Assembly (NCBI RefSeq): GCF_900015215.1
Contig: NZ_LN555523.1
Coordinates: forward strand, 1,037,479 to 1,101,478
Direction of reading: 5' to 3'
DNA from: Romboutsia ilealis
GTDB taxonomy: Bacteria; Bacillota; Clostridia; Peptostreptococcales; Peptostreptococcaceae
DNA length: 64,000 bases
A model generated the notes under the pieces. It was not told the origin of the DNA. It searched no databases and saw nothing but the letters and a program-made list of their open reading frames with translations. Both the position numbers and the translations under genes were made by a program. Positions 45,783-53,777 of this stretch are shown piece after piece. Position 1 is the first letter of the stretch; every line of letters begins with the position of its first letter.

Positions 45783-47180
45783 ATGAGTTATAAAGGTATT
45801 GATGTAAGTCATTATCAAGGTAATATTGATTGGAAAAAAGTAAAAGAAAATATTGATTTTGCTATATTGAGGTTAGGTTGGATAGGAAATACTAATCATA
45901 CCTTAGATACAAAATTTGAAACCTATTACAAAGCTTGTAAAAGAGAAGGCATTCCAATAGGTGTATATGTATATAACTATTGTAATACACAAGAAAGGGC
46001 AGAAAGTGGTGCCAAGTGGGCTGTAAATCAATTAAAAGGCAAAAGTATTGATTTGCCTGTTTATATTGATATGGAAGATAGTAAGATTGAGCATTTAGGG
46101 AAAGTTAAATTAACTAATATTTGTATTGCATTTAATACAGTAATAGAAAATGCAGGATATTGGGCAGGTGTTTATGCAAATCTTAATTGGTACACAAATT
46201 ATCTTAATAAAGATACTATAAAAGCAAGATATACAACGTGGGTTGCAAATTATGGAGTATCACAAGATAGATATAAAGGTCAATATGATATGCTTCAATA
46301 TTCTGACACAGGAAAAGTACCAGGAATATCAGGAAACGTTGATATGAATATAATGTATAGAGACTTAATTAATGAAATTAAAGGATCAAATCCAGGTACA
46401 GATAAAAAAACAATTGAAGAATTAGCAAAAGAAGTAATTGCTGGTCAATGGGGTAATGGAGAAGAAAGAAAAATAAAACTTATTAACGCAGGATATGATT
46501 ATGAAGCTGTCCAAGCAAAAGTAAATGAAATATTACAATCTACAGATAGAAAAACAGTTGAAGAATTAGCAAAAGAAGTAATTGCAGGTCAATGGGGTAA
46601 TGGAGAAGAAAGAAAAACAAGACTTACTAACGCAGGATATGATTATGAAGCTGTTCAAGCAAAAGTAAATGAAATATTAGGATCTACAGATAGAAAAACA
46701 GTTGAAGAATTAGCAAAAGAAGTAATTGCAGGTCAATGGGGTAATGGAGAAGAAAGAAAAACAAGACTTACTAACGCAGGATATGATTATGAAGCTGTCC
46801 AAGCAAAAGTAAATGAAATATTAGAATCTACAGATAGAAAAACAATTGAAGAATTAGCAAAAGAAGTAATTGCAGGTCAATGGGGTGATGGAGAGGAAAG
46901 AAAAACAAGACTTACTAATGCAGGATATGATTATGCAGCTGTTCAAGCAAAAGTAAATGAAATGTTAGAAGAAAATACAAGTACAACAAATTATTACCCA
47001 CCTGTTAGTTCAACTTATAATTCAATAGTTGAAGCTCTAAACTCTATTGGTGTTGATAGTTCCTTTAATAACAGAAAACAAATAGCTATAAAAAACGGAA
47101 TAAATGACTATACAGGTACAGCAGAACAAAATATAGAGTTACTAAATAAATTAAAAGATGGTAAATTGATTGAGATATAA
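45783..47180 (+). CDS. Phage-type endolysin: GH25 lysozyme with four Cpl-7 repeats
   Basis: 465 residues. GH25 muramidase domain (1-195): GIDVSHYQGNIDW, FAILRLGW, DLPVYIDMED with catalytic Asp/Glu, MLQYSDTGKVPGI. Then four tandem 48-residue Cpl-7 wall-binding modules (about 207-398; each with ELAKEVIAGQWG and AGYDYEAVQAKVN), and a C-terminal region (SIVEALNSIGVDSSFNNRKQ) seen in clostridial phage amidases. It cleaves the glycan strand of peptidoglycan for host lysis. No holin is recognisable next to it. ATG follows GAAGGGAG; a terminator follows. Confidence 0.93.
   Translation: MSYKGIDVSHYQGNIDWKKVKENIDFAILRLGWIGNTNHTLDTKFETYYKACKREGIPIGVYVYNYCNTQERAESGAKWAVNQLKGKSIDLPVYIDMEDSKIEHLGKVKLTNICIAFNTVIENAGYWAGVYANLNWYTNYLNKDTIKARYTTWVANYGVSQDRYKGQYDMLQYSDTGKVPGISGNVDMNIMYRDLINEIKGSNPGTDKKTIEELAKEVIAGQWGNGEERKIKLINAGYDYEAVQAKVNEILQSTDRKTVEELAKEVIAGQWGNGEERKTRLTNAGYDYEAVQAKVNEILGSTDRKTVEELAKEVIAGQWGNGEERKTRLTNAGYDYEAVQAKVNEILESTDRKTIEELAKEVIAGQWGDGEERKTRLTNAGYDYAAVQAKVNEMLEENTSTTNYYPPVSSTYNSIVEALNSIGVDSSFNNRKQIAIKNGINDYTGTAEQNIELLNKLKDGKLIEI
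46401..46976 (+). repeat. Four tandem 144-bp repeats coding Cpl-7 modules
   Basis: Units begin at 46401, 46545, 46689 and 46833. The second and third are almost identical in DNA, the first and fourth slightly diverged, pointing to recent unit amplification or homogenisation. Confidence 0.92.
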
Positions 47181-47242
47181 AGTTAGATTTTACTAAAAAT
47201 AGAATATGTATTTTAGGTAAGTGTGGGTTTGAATAAGAATAT

Positions 47243-47273
47243 AAGGTATTGATTGAAAATCAATACCTTTTTA
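47243..47273 (+). terminator. Terminator of the endolysin gene
   Basis: AAGGTATTGATT / ATCAATACCTT stem, T-run. Confidence 0.85.
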
Positions 47274-47320
47274 TTTAAACTATCCCAAAATGGAAATATA
47301 AATGGTTTAATATATTACAA

Positions 47321-47351
47321 ATAAAAGAGATAGGGGAGATTAGCCCCTATT
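47321..47351 (-). terminator. Terminator of the YvrJ-family gene
   Basis: ATAGGGGagattagCCCCTAT stem with a CTCTTTTAT tail on the minus strand. Confidence 0.65.
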
Positions 47352-47354
47352 TAT

Positions 47355-47501
47355 CTATTTTATCCTTATAATATTTTTAGATAATTCATTAATACTATCA
47401 GATAAAGTCTGTAACTTACCCTCAATCCTCACAAGTAAATACATACTAAGAGCAATAGGAAAGCCTACAGAAGCTATCAAAGTTTGTAACTCTGAATTCA
47501 C
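47355..47501 (-). CDS. YvrJ-family small membrane protein
   Basis: 48 residues from the proposed GTG: VNSELQTLIASVGFPIALSM..., one membrane helix (about 8-26) containing the family's GFPIxxSxYLLVRxE motif, then an amphipathic ELSKNIIRI tail. YvrJ-type proteins are 45-50 residues, which favours GTG 47501 over the longer frame to 47537; the weak AAAGGA site is the only support. Its neighbours DUF2922, DUF1659 and an amidase form a recurrent clostridial cassette of unknown function. Confidence 0.72.
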   Translation of the reverse strand: MNSELQTLIASVGFPIALSMYLLVRIEGKLQTLSDSINELSKNIIRIK

Positions 47502-47535
47502 CTTGAAACACATCCTTTCAATACTTTTAATTAAC

Positions 47536-47570
47536 AAAAAAGCTATGCCAAAAATTTAGACATAGCTTTT
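47536..47570 (-). terminator. Terminator of the DUF1659-DUF2922 pair
   Basis: AAAAGCTATG / CATAGCTTTT stem with a T-run on the minus strand. Confidence 0.8.
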
Positions 47571-47576
47571 GTAAAT

Positions 47577-47804
47577 TTATAACTCTAAATCATAGGGTGT
47601 AGTATCAGTAACAACAACCTTAGCCTCAACTATTGATGCTATATCAGCACCATTAGGAGCAAAGATATTTTTATCTACTACTAAATCCATAGCTGATTTT
47701 ATCTCAGATTCAGTAATATCCTCTCTTGGATCATCAACTGATAAAGAAACCTTCTTATCATCAGTAGTTTTAAAAGTCATAACAAGTCTTTTATTTATTT
47801 TCAT
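47577..47804 (-). CDS. DUF2922 family protein
   Basis: 75 residues, beta-rich: RLVMTFKTTDDKKVSLSVDDPRED near the start and VVDKNIFAPNGADIASIVEAKVV, the layout of DUF2922. No catalytic residues are evident. It is 33 bases downstream of the DUF1659 gene on the same strand, with AAGGAGGAAT before ATG. The two families almost always occur together; the function is unknown, though the company of a wall amidase suggests a surface or lysis-related role. Confidence 0.8.
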   Translation of the reverse strand: MKINKRLVMTFKTTDDKKVSLSVDDPREDITESEIKSAMDLVVDKNIFAPNGADIASIVEAKVVVTDTTPYDLEL

Positions 47805-47837
47805 ATTTATTCCTCCTTAAATATAATAATTTTACTT

Positions 47838-48053
47838 TTAAGCTAAAGTAGTATTATCTATCTTAGCTATTTCAATTGTTGTGTATTCTTGAAGAGTCAT
47901 TAAAGCCTCTGCAACCTCATACACATTTTGTGCTGATGCATCAGGTTTAACGGATGAAAATGTCTTACTTTTAACCTTTGTTTTACCATCTAACATACCT
48001 AAGTCTAGTTTTATTCTTAAGCTTGATGGGTTTTTCATTTCATTAACAGCCAT
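47838..48053 (-). CDS. DUF1659 family protein
   Basis: 71 residues. SLRIKLDLGMLDGKTKVKSKTFSSVKP and AEALMTLQEYTTIEIAKIDNTTL match the typical strand-helix-strand outline of DUF1659. First gene of the DUF1659-DUF2922 pair, with GGAGGTGG before ATG. Function unknown. Confidence 0.82.
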   Translation of the reverse strand: MAVNEMKNPSSLRIKLDLGMLDGKTKVKSKTFSSVKPDASAQNVYEVAEALMTLQEYTTIEIAKIDNTTLA

Positions 48054-48152
48054 ATAGCCACCTCCAATTATTTTAAAAGATTATTATCTTCTTGATATTA
48101 AGTATAGAAACTATTGTGTTTGTTATATATTAAAATATTTGAAGAAAATATT

Positions 48153-48692
48153 TTATAAATTATTAGCAAACGATAGTAGGGTAGATGAGATACTTGATGA
48201 TATATCTTTTATGTATTTTTCTAAAGATAAATTTGATTCAACACTAGGGTTAGATATAAAGTCTATCTCTATTAGTAATGCAGGCATTTTAGTTTTTCTA
48301 AGTACTGAAAACTTTTTTGACACTTTTACACCTCTGTTTAAAGTATTTATAGCCTTTGAAAGATTAGTGCATATGTTTTTAGATAATGTATAAACCTTAC
48401 TTTTTTCATCATAAACCCATACCTCACAACCCTTTGCTAATTTGTTAGTTGCAGCGTTCATATGTATACTTACAAAGTAATCACATTTGTTTTCATTTGC
48501 TTTTTTACTTCTATAATCTAGGGAGTAGTATTTATCGTTTTGTCGTGTTGTTATTACTTTTTGATTATGTTTTTCTAAGTTTTCTTTTATAATCATACCT
48601 ATTTTTAAAACTACATCACTTTCTTTTGTATTATAAGTTCCAACTGCTCCAGAGTCTTTTCCTCCATGTCCAAAGTCTAAGTACCATTTCAT
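48153..48692 (-). CDS. N-acetylmuramoyl-L-alanine amidase (Amidase_3)
   Basis: 179 residues consisting of the catalytic domain alone. Zinc ligands: DFGHGGKDSGA (His, residues 6-16), a Glu in the TKESDVVLKI segment, and VSIHMNAA (His near 76); catalytic Glu in LLIEIDFISN near 149. Cleaves the amide between MurNAc and the stem peptide. No signal peptide or wall-binding domain, so export would need lysis or a holin-like route; the small YvrJ membrane protein nearby could serve but this is speculation. AAGGAGGC precedes ATG. Confidence 0.92.
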   Translation of the reverse strand: MKWYLDFGHGGKDSGAVGTYNTKESDVVLKIGMIIKENLEKHNQKVITTRQNDKYYSLDYRSKKANENKCDYFVSIHMNAATNKLAKGCEVWVYDEKSKVYTLSKNICTNLSKAINTLNRGVKVSKKFSVLRKTKMPALLIEIDFISNPSVESNLSLEKYIKDISSSISSTLLSFANNL

Positions 48693-48846
48693 AGTTATGC
48701 CTCCTTATATTTTTAGTAATAGTTTAATATGGTTTTATTTAAGAGAAATATTAAAGTATTTGAAGAATTTAGTAGGAGGCTTTGTATTTATTAGAGAATG
48801 TATATAGTATGTGTTTTAAAAATGTGAAATTATATAGGAGGGTGTT

Positions 48847-49101
48847 ATGTTAGATAATTTAACTATAAATGATTTACCAGATGGTGTTGTTGATGTTGTT
48901 GAGGTTATAGGTATGGATGCTTTTAAGAGTTTGGTTAAGTTTGCTGGTGGAAGTAATTTATATATACCTAATGAATCAAGTCTTGTTAAAGGGGCTAGAA
49001 ATAGGATGATTAGGGAGAGTTTTGATGGTGATTATAAGAAGGTTTCTAGAAAGTTTGGAATTAGTACAGCTCAAGTTAGAAATATTGTTAATTATAAGTA
49101 A
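48847..49101 (+). CDS. Mor/C-type transcription activator family protein
   Basis: 84 residues. The N-terminal dimerisation part has DLPDGVVDVVEVIGMDAFKSLVKFAGGSNLYIP, matching the Mor family, and the C-terminal helix-turn-helix is FDGDYKKVSRKFGISTAQVRNIV. Related to the Mu middle-gene activator Mor. It is divergent from the amidase cassette and may control it. ATG has GGAGGGTGT at 4-8 bases. Confidence 0.85.
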   Translation: MLDNLTINDLPDGVVDVVEVIGMDAFKSLVKFAGGSNLYIPNESSLVKGARNRMIRESFDGDYKKVSRKFGISTAQVRNIVNYK

Positions 49102-49193
49102 TCTTTTGAAAAATATTTTGTATTGTAAAGAAACATTTGTTTGATATATAATTTTTATGTTGTAAATTTTTGATTTAATTTCGTATGAGATTT

Positions 49194-49386
49194 ATGTCAT
49201 TTTTTAATAAATTAGCAGGATACGGTAATATGAACAATAATATAGAGCATCAAATAGCTGATTACTTATTAGATGATGAAAATGTTATAATGGCATTTAC
49301 ATTTATCATTTAAGGTTCCTAAAAAACAAGCTGAAGAAGCTAGTGAGATTGTAAAATTAGTAAAGAAGCATTATTTATCTAGATAA
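49194..49386 (+). pseudogene. Broken small gene, possibly bacterial PH-domain (YvbH-like) remnant
   Basis: ATG 49194 opens a 39-codon frame, MSFFNKLAGYGNMNNNIEHQ... ending at a TAA near 49311. The coding sense continues in another frame with LSFKVPKKQAEEASEIVKL to a TAA at about 49384. Beginning and end resemble the start (small helix, then acidic stretch) and end of DUF1696/PH-like proteins, with the middle missing. This suggests an internal deletion plus frame change. The family match is tentative. Confidence 0.4.
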
Positions 49387-49410
49387 TTAATATAGTTTAA
49401 TACGGAAGCT

Positions 49411-49448
49411 AAAATACCCTGTCGTAAATACCGACAGGGTATTTTTTT
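49411..49448. terminator. GC-rich terminator at the edge of the phage-derived region
   Basis: AAATACCCTGTCG (49412-49424) pairs with CGACAGGGTATTT (49432-49444), seven T; A-rich on the other side, so it may work in both directions. Confidence 0.88.
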
Positions 49449-49505
49449 AGTTTATAGATTTATTTTATATCATATTTATCACAAAGAAGGCTAATATAGC
49501 CTATA

Positions 49506-50162
49506 TTAGTACTGTTCATTAAAATTCCATTCACTATAAAACACATTTAGAAAATCTTCCATGAATTTATGTCTTTTTTGAGCTATTTCTTTTGCTGTAT
49601 TTGTATTCATTAAATCCTTTAATTTTAATAACTTTTCATAAAAATGATTTATTGTATGGTTTTGTGAATTCTTAACTTCATTTAAGGACTTAAAATCTAT
49701 AGGCTTTAAGTTTGGATCATATATTATTCTACTTTTACTCCCACCATAAGTAAATGCTCTAGCTATTCCTATAGCACCTATAGCATCTAGTCTATCTGCA
49801 TCTTGAACTACCTTTCCTTCAATGGTATGTTGTGTTGAATCAACAACTCCACCTTTAAAAGATATAGTTTGTATTATTTTAATTATTTTCTTAAAAGATT
49901 CATTATCTATATTTATGGATTTTAAAAAGTTTTCTGTAACTGTGGTTTTTGTATCATTGGTATTTGAAAATTTCCAGTCATCAATATCATGTAATAGCGC
50001 TGACATTTCAACAATAAAAGAGTCTGCATTTTCTTTTTGTGCTATATATTTAGCTAATTTATATACTCTTTCTATATGAAACCAATCATGTCCGCTACCT
50101 TCATATTCTAGTTTATCTTTAACAAATAATTTAGTTTTTTCTATCATTAAATCTTTATTCAT
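49506..50162 (-). CDS. HD-domain phosphohydrolase
   Basis: 218 residues. The metal motif is distributed as HDWFHIERV (H near 24), SALLHDIDDWK (HD near 57-58) and VQDADRLDAIGAIGIAR (D near 119), with FTYGG conserved after it. This pattern is of the YpgQ/YedJ-like subgroup that hydrolyses nucleoside phosphates or pyrophosphates. Substrate here is unproven. Divergent from the hsdM gene; ATG follows AAAGGTTAC. Confidence 0.88.
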   Translation of the reverse strand: MNKDLMIEKTKLFVKDKLEYEGSGHDWFHIERVYKLAKYIAQKENADSFIVEMSALLHDIDDWKFSNTNDTKTTVTENFLKSINIDNESFKKIIKIIQTISFKGGVVDSTQHTIEGKVVQDADRLDAIGAIGIARAFTYGGSKSRIIYDPNLKPIDFKSLNEVKNSQNHTINHFYEKLLKLKDLMNTNTAKEIAQKRHKFMEDFLNVFYSEWNFNEQY

Positions 50163-50257
50163 GTTAGTAACCTTTCTGTTTTATAATATATAACCATTGC
50201 GATTTAGTTTATATTGTATCATTTTCAATACTTATTTAAAATATAGCCAAATGCAAA

Positions 50258-50293
50258 GAAGCTATTCTTTAAATAAAAATAGCTTTTTCATTA
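50258..50293. other. Hairpin in the divergent promoter region before hsdM
   Basis: GAAGCTATT and AATAGCTTTTT arms separated by 11 bases with a short T-run; it lies between two divergent genes, so it is not a normal gene-end terminator. It might terminate readthrough or attenuate an hsdM leader. A -10-like TATAAT at 50378-50383 lies about 30 bases before hsdM. Confidence 0.4.
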
Positions 50294-50412
50294 TTACAGT
50301 AAAACTATGTGTATTTCTAACTTTATAACATTTATGTATTTATTCTGTCATTGTTATTAATTGCTAGATAATATGATATAATGTAAAAAGATAAAAGAAG
50401 GGATGTGTAACA

Positions 50413-51906
50413 ATGGCAACAATCGGATTCGAAGAAGAATTATGGGCAAGTGCTGATAAATTAAGAAATAATATGGATGCAGCAGAATATAAACACGTAG
50501 TACTAGGACTAATATTTTTAAAATACGTTTCAGATACATTTATGGAAAAATACAAAGAACTATTAGAAGAAGATGAAGACTTTGCAGAAGATATGGATGC
50601 ATACTTAGCAGAAGGAGTATTCTGGGTGCCAGAAATAGCTCGTTGGGATTACATAGCAAAACACTCAAAACAAGCAGAAATAGGACAAATAGTAGATAGT
50701 GCATTAGATGCAATAGAAAAAGAAAATGATTCATTAAGAGGAGTACTACCTAAAAATTACTCTAGACCAGAACTAGATAAAAGAATATTAGGTGAAATAA
50801 TAGACTTATTCACTAATATAAACGTAGGTGGTAAAGAAGGAAAAGAAAAAGATATACTAGGTAGAGTATACGAATATTTCTTGGGAAAATTTGCAGCCAA
50901 CGAAGGTAAAGGTGGAGGAGAATTCTATACACCAAAATCTATAGTTGCACTTATGGTAGAAATGATTCAGCCTTTCAAAGGATATGTATACGACCCTGCT
51001 TGTGGAAGTGGAGGTATGTTTGTTCAATCACTTAAATTCGTAGAAGAACATAGTGGAAGTACATTTGATATAAGTGTATATGGACAAGAAAGTAACCCTA
51101 CTACATGGAAACTAGCAAAAATGAACTTAGCTATAAGGGGAATAGAAAATAACTTAGGAAGTAAAAATGCAGATACTTTCCACGAAGATTTACATAAAAA
51201 CTTAAAGGCAGACTATATACTAGCAAATCCACCATTTAACCAAAGCGACTGGGGACAACCATTATTAGTAGATGATGCTAGATGGAAATGGGGAACACCA
51301 CCTCAAGGAAATGCTAACTATGGATGGATAGAGCATATGTTAGATAAACTAAGCCAAAAAGGTAAGGCAGGAGTAGTACTTGCCAATGGTTCATTATCTT
51401 CTAATACTTCTGGAGAAGGGGATATAAGAAGAAAAATACTAGAAGATGATTTAGTAGATTGTATAGTAGCATTACCAGATAAGCTATTCTATACTACTGG
51501 TATACCTGTATGTATATGGTTCTTTAATAGAGATAAAAAGCATAAAGGACAAACTTTATTTATAGATGCTCGTAAAATGGGTGATATGGTAAATAGAAGG
51601 TTAAGAGAATTAAGTGATGAAGATATTAAAAAGATAGCTAATACTTATATAGCTTGGCAAAATGAAGAAGGATACGAAGATGTTCAAGGATATTGTAAGG
51701 TTGCAAGTATTGATGAGATAAAGGAACATGATTATATACTTACTCCTGGTAGATATGTAGGTATTGAGGAAGTTGAAGATGATGGTGAAGACTTTGAGGA
51801 GAAGATGGAAAGGCTAACTAATACTTTGGCTAATCAGTTTAAGAAGTCTAGGGAGCTTGAGGAAGAGATAAGAAAGCAACTTGGAGGAATTGGCTATGAG
51901 TTGTAA
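50413..51906 (+). CDS. hsdM: Type I restriction-modification DNA methyltransferase subunit
   Basis: 497 residues. HsdM N-terminal helical domain (about 1-140, LWASADKLRNNMDAAEYKHV), then an N6-adenine methylase: SAM motif I VYDPACGSGGMF near 195 and catalytic motif IV ILANPPFNQSDWG near 273 (NPPF). It methylates adenines in the bipartite target recognised by HsdS and is part of the M2S1 core. The ATG follows GAAGGGATG. The stop overlaps the HsdS start. Confidence 0.95.
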   Translation: MATIGFEEELWASADKLRNNMDAAEYKHVVLGLIFLKYVSDTFMEKYKELLEEDEDFAEDMDAYLAEGVFWVPEIARWDYIAKHSKQAEIGQIVDSALDAIEKENDSLRGVLPKNYSRPELDKRILGEIIDLFTNINVGGKEGKEKDILGRVYEYFLGKFAANEGKGGGEFYTPKSIVALMVEMIQPFKGYVYDPACGSGGMFVQSLKFVEEHSGSTFDISVYGQESNPTTWKLAKMNLAIRGIENNLGSKNADTFHEDLHKNLKADYILANPPFNQSDWGQPLLVDDARWKWGTPPQGNANYGWIEHMLDKLSQKGKAGVVLANGSLSSNTSGEGDIRRKILEDDLVDCIVALPDKLFYTTGIPVCIWFFNRDKKHKGQTLFIDARKMGDMVNRRLRELSDEDIKKIANTYIAWQNEEGYEDVQGYCKVASIDEIKEHDYILTPGRYVGIEEVEDDGEDFEEKMERLTNTLANQFKKSRELEEEIRKQLGGIGYEL

Positions 51907-53182
51907 TGAGTGGAAAGAATATACTTTAGATGAAGTTTGTATAAGTATAACAGATGGTTCTCATTCTAGCCCTAAGAGTGTAGAAAATGGATATCCAATG
52001 GCATCAGTTAAGGATATGGGATATTTTGAAATAAATATAGATTCATGTAGACAAATAAGTGAAGAAGATTATCAGAAGTTAGTAAATGGAAAATGTAAGC
52101 CAGAAATAAATGATGTATTGATAGCTAAAGATGGTAGTTATATGAAGTTTGTTAATGTTGTAAAAGAAGAAAAGGACTTAGTTCTTTTATCTTCAATAGC
52201 AATACTTAAACCTAATATAGATATACTTAATCCTTTATTTTTAAAGTATTATTTATTAACTCCAAATGTAAAACATGAATTAGAGTATGGTTATGTATCA
52301 GGTTCTGCAATAAGGAGAATAGTACTTAAAGACTTTAAGAGATTTCCTATAAAATTACCACCATCAGAAGAACAAGAAAAGATAGCTAATATTTTATCTT
52401 CTTTAGATGATAAGATAGAGTTAAATAATGAGATGAACAAGACTTTAGAAGAGATGGCTCAAAGTATTTTTAAGAGATGGTTTGTTGATTTTGAGTTTCC
52501 TAATGATGAGGGTCAGCCTTATAAGAGCAGTGGTGGAGAGATGGTTGATAGTGAGTTTGGTATGATTCCTAATGGATGGGAAGTTAAGAATCTTGATGAA
52601 GTCCTAGAATTAATAATTGATTATAGAGGAAAAACACCTAAAAAACTAGGTTCAGATTGGTCTGATGAAGGTATAATGGCATTATCAGCAAAGCATATTA
52701 AAGATGGAAATTTAGTAAATCTTGAAGTAATAAAATATGTAAGTAATGAATTATATGAAAAGTGGATGAAAGATAAACTAAAAATGGGTGACATAATTAT
52801 GACTTCAGAAGCACCAGTAGGAGAATTATACTATATAAACACTAATACAGAATATTGTCTAAGTCAAAGAGTATATGGGTTAAGAAGTAATAAAAATATA
52901 TTAAAAAGTAGTTTATTATATTATATGTTGGATTCAAAACATGTAAAAGGTCAGATATTAAATAGATCAACTGGAACTACGGTTGTAGGAATTAGGCAAA
53001 CTGAATTAAGAAAAGTTAATGTAATAGTTCCACCAATGAATATACAAGAAAGTATATCTATTTTGTTAGATAAAATACTATCTAAAAAAGAAATATTAGA
53101 TAATGAAAATACGAATTTAGCTCAAATAAGAAATAGTATATTGCCAAAGCTAATGAATGGTGAGATAAAAATAGGTATATAA
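51896..53182 (+). CDS. hsdS: Type I restriction-modification specificity subunit
   Basis: 428 residues with two target-recognition domains: TRD1 (about 1-150, start CNEWKEYTLDEVC, end PPSEEQEKIANILSSLDDKIELN) and TRD2 (about 205-360, start NGWEVKNLDEVLELI, end PPMNIQESISILLDKI), each followed by a long conserved helix. The two TRDs define the half sites of the recognition sequence. ATG 51896 lies 8 bases after GGAGG and overlaps the hsdM end by 11 bases; the TTG at 51881 is inside the site. hsdR is not next but 5 kb away. Confidence 0.94.
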   Translation: MSCNEWKEYTLDEVCISITDGSHSSPKSVENGYPMASVKDMGYFEINIDSCRQISEEDYQKLVNGKCKPEINDVLIAKDGSYMKFVNVVKEEKDLVLLSSIAILKPNIDILNPLFLKYYLLTPNVKHELEYGYVSGSAIRRIVLKDFKRFPIKLPPSEEQEKIANILSSLDDKIELNNEMNKTLEEMAQSIFKRWFVDFEFPNDEGQPYKSSGGEMVDSEFGMIPNGWEVKNLDEVLELIIDYRGKTPKKLGSDWSDEGIMALSAKHIKDGNLVNLEVIKYVSNELYEKWMKDKLKMGDIIMTSEAPVGELYYINTNTEYCLSQRVYGLRSNKNILKSSLLYYMLDSKHVKGQILNRSTGTTVVGIRQTELRKVNVIVPPMNIQESISILLDKILSKKEILDNENTNLAQIRNSILPKLMNGEIKIGI

Positions 53183-53267
53183 TTTATTTTTAGAGAAAAA
53201 ATTAAATATTATATCTATAAGCTTGTATAAAAATAGATAGTAATTGTCTATTTATAGAACAAAAAAA

Positions 53268-53303
53268 TAAAAGTTAGTCAAATTGACTAGCTTTTATTTT
53301 TTT
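53268..53303 (+). terminator. AGCTAGTCA-type terminator, copy 1 (behind hsdS)
   Basis: AAAAGTTAGTCAA / TTGACTAGCTTTT stem and T-run. It is the first of four related terminators in this island (others at 54798, 55840, 58162), here with one base changed. Confidence 0.85.
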
Positions 53304-53421
53304 CAAAAATTACATATAACAATATAAATTTTTCTTTATTTTTGTACGTACATAATATATTATATTAGTATAAATGCCTCTAATTGATGGCAATAATATA
53401 TAGCACAAGGAGGTTTTTATT

Positions 53422-53766
53422 ATTAAAACCGTATTTATAAATAAATACCTAGAAAAAATAAAAACACATATTACAGAAAAAGGTTTTGATTTTGTAGGTA
53501 GTAGAGATAAAAATGCAAAGTTCATGCAAGAGTATGGATTTCAAATACAAGATATAGAAGATATATTATTAGATTTAAATAAAGAACATCATATAGGTGG
53601 TCCAGAAAATGACCATAATAAAACATTAAAAGGGAATATATGGAAGTTTAGATATGGGCTTGAGCTAGATAAAGATGATATCATTAATATATACATAAAA
53701 ATTAGATATAATCCTCCAGAAGAATTAGTTTGTATATCATTTCATGAGGATGAATTATTTGAGTAG
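53422..53766 (+). CDS. MqsR-like toxin of a type II toxin-antitoxin pair, AUU start likely
   Basis: 114 residues: KGFDFVGSRDKNAKFMQEYG, then IQDIEDILLDL, GNIWKFRYGLEL, IYIKIRY and ELVCISFHEDE. The order (GxxxxD..L motif, helix, IW.... strand, K strand, VSFHED end) follows the MqsR mRNA interferase fold. Standard starts (ATG 53524) would remove the first third; the only plausible site is AAGGAGG at 53407-53413, which is 8 bases before ATT 53422. An AUU start would keep toxin synthesis low. The frame opens at 53404. The antitoxin gene follows in 11 bases. Confidence 0.75.
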   Translation: MKTVFINKYLEKIKTHITEKGFDFVGSRDKNAKFMQEYGFQIQDIEDILLDLNKEHHIGGPENDHNKTLKGNIWKFRYGLELDKDDIINIYIKIRYNPPEELVCISFHEDELFE

Positions 53767-53777
53767 GAGGTAGTATT

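Noticed and set aside
46401..46976. CRISPR array
   Set aside because: Direct repeats are coding Cpl-7 modules without unique spacers.
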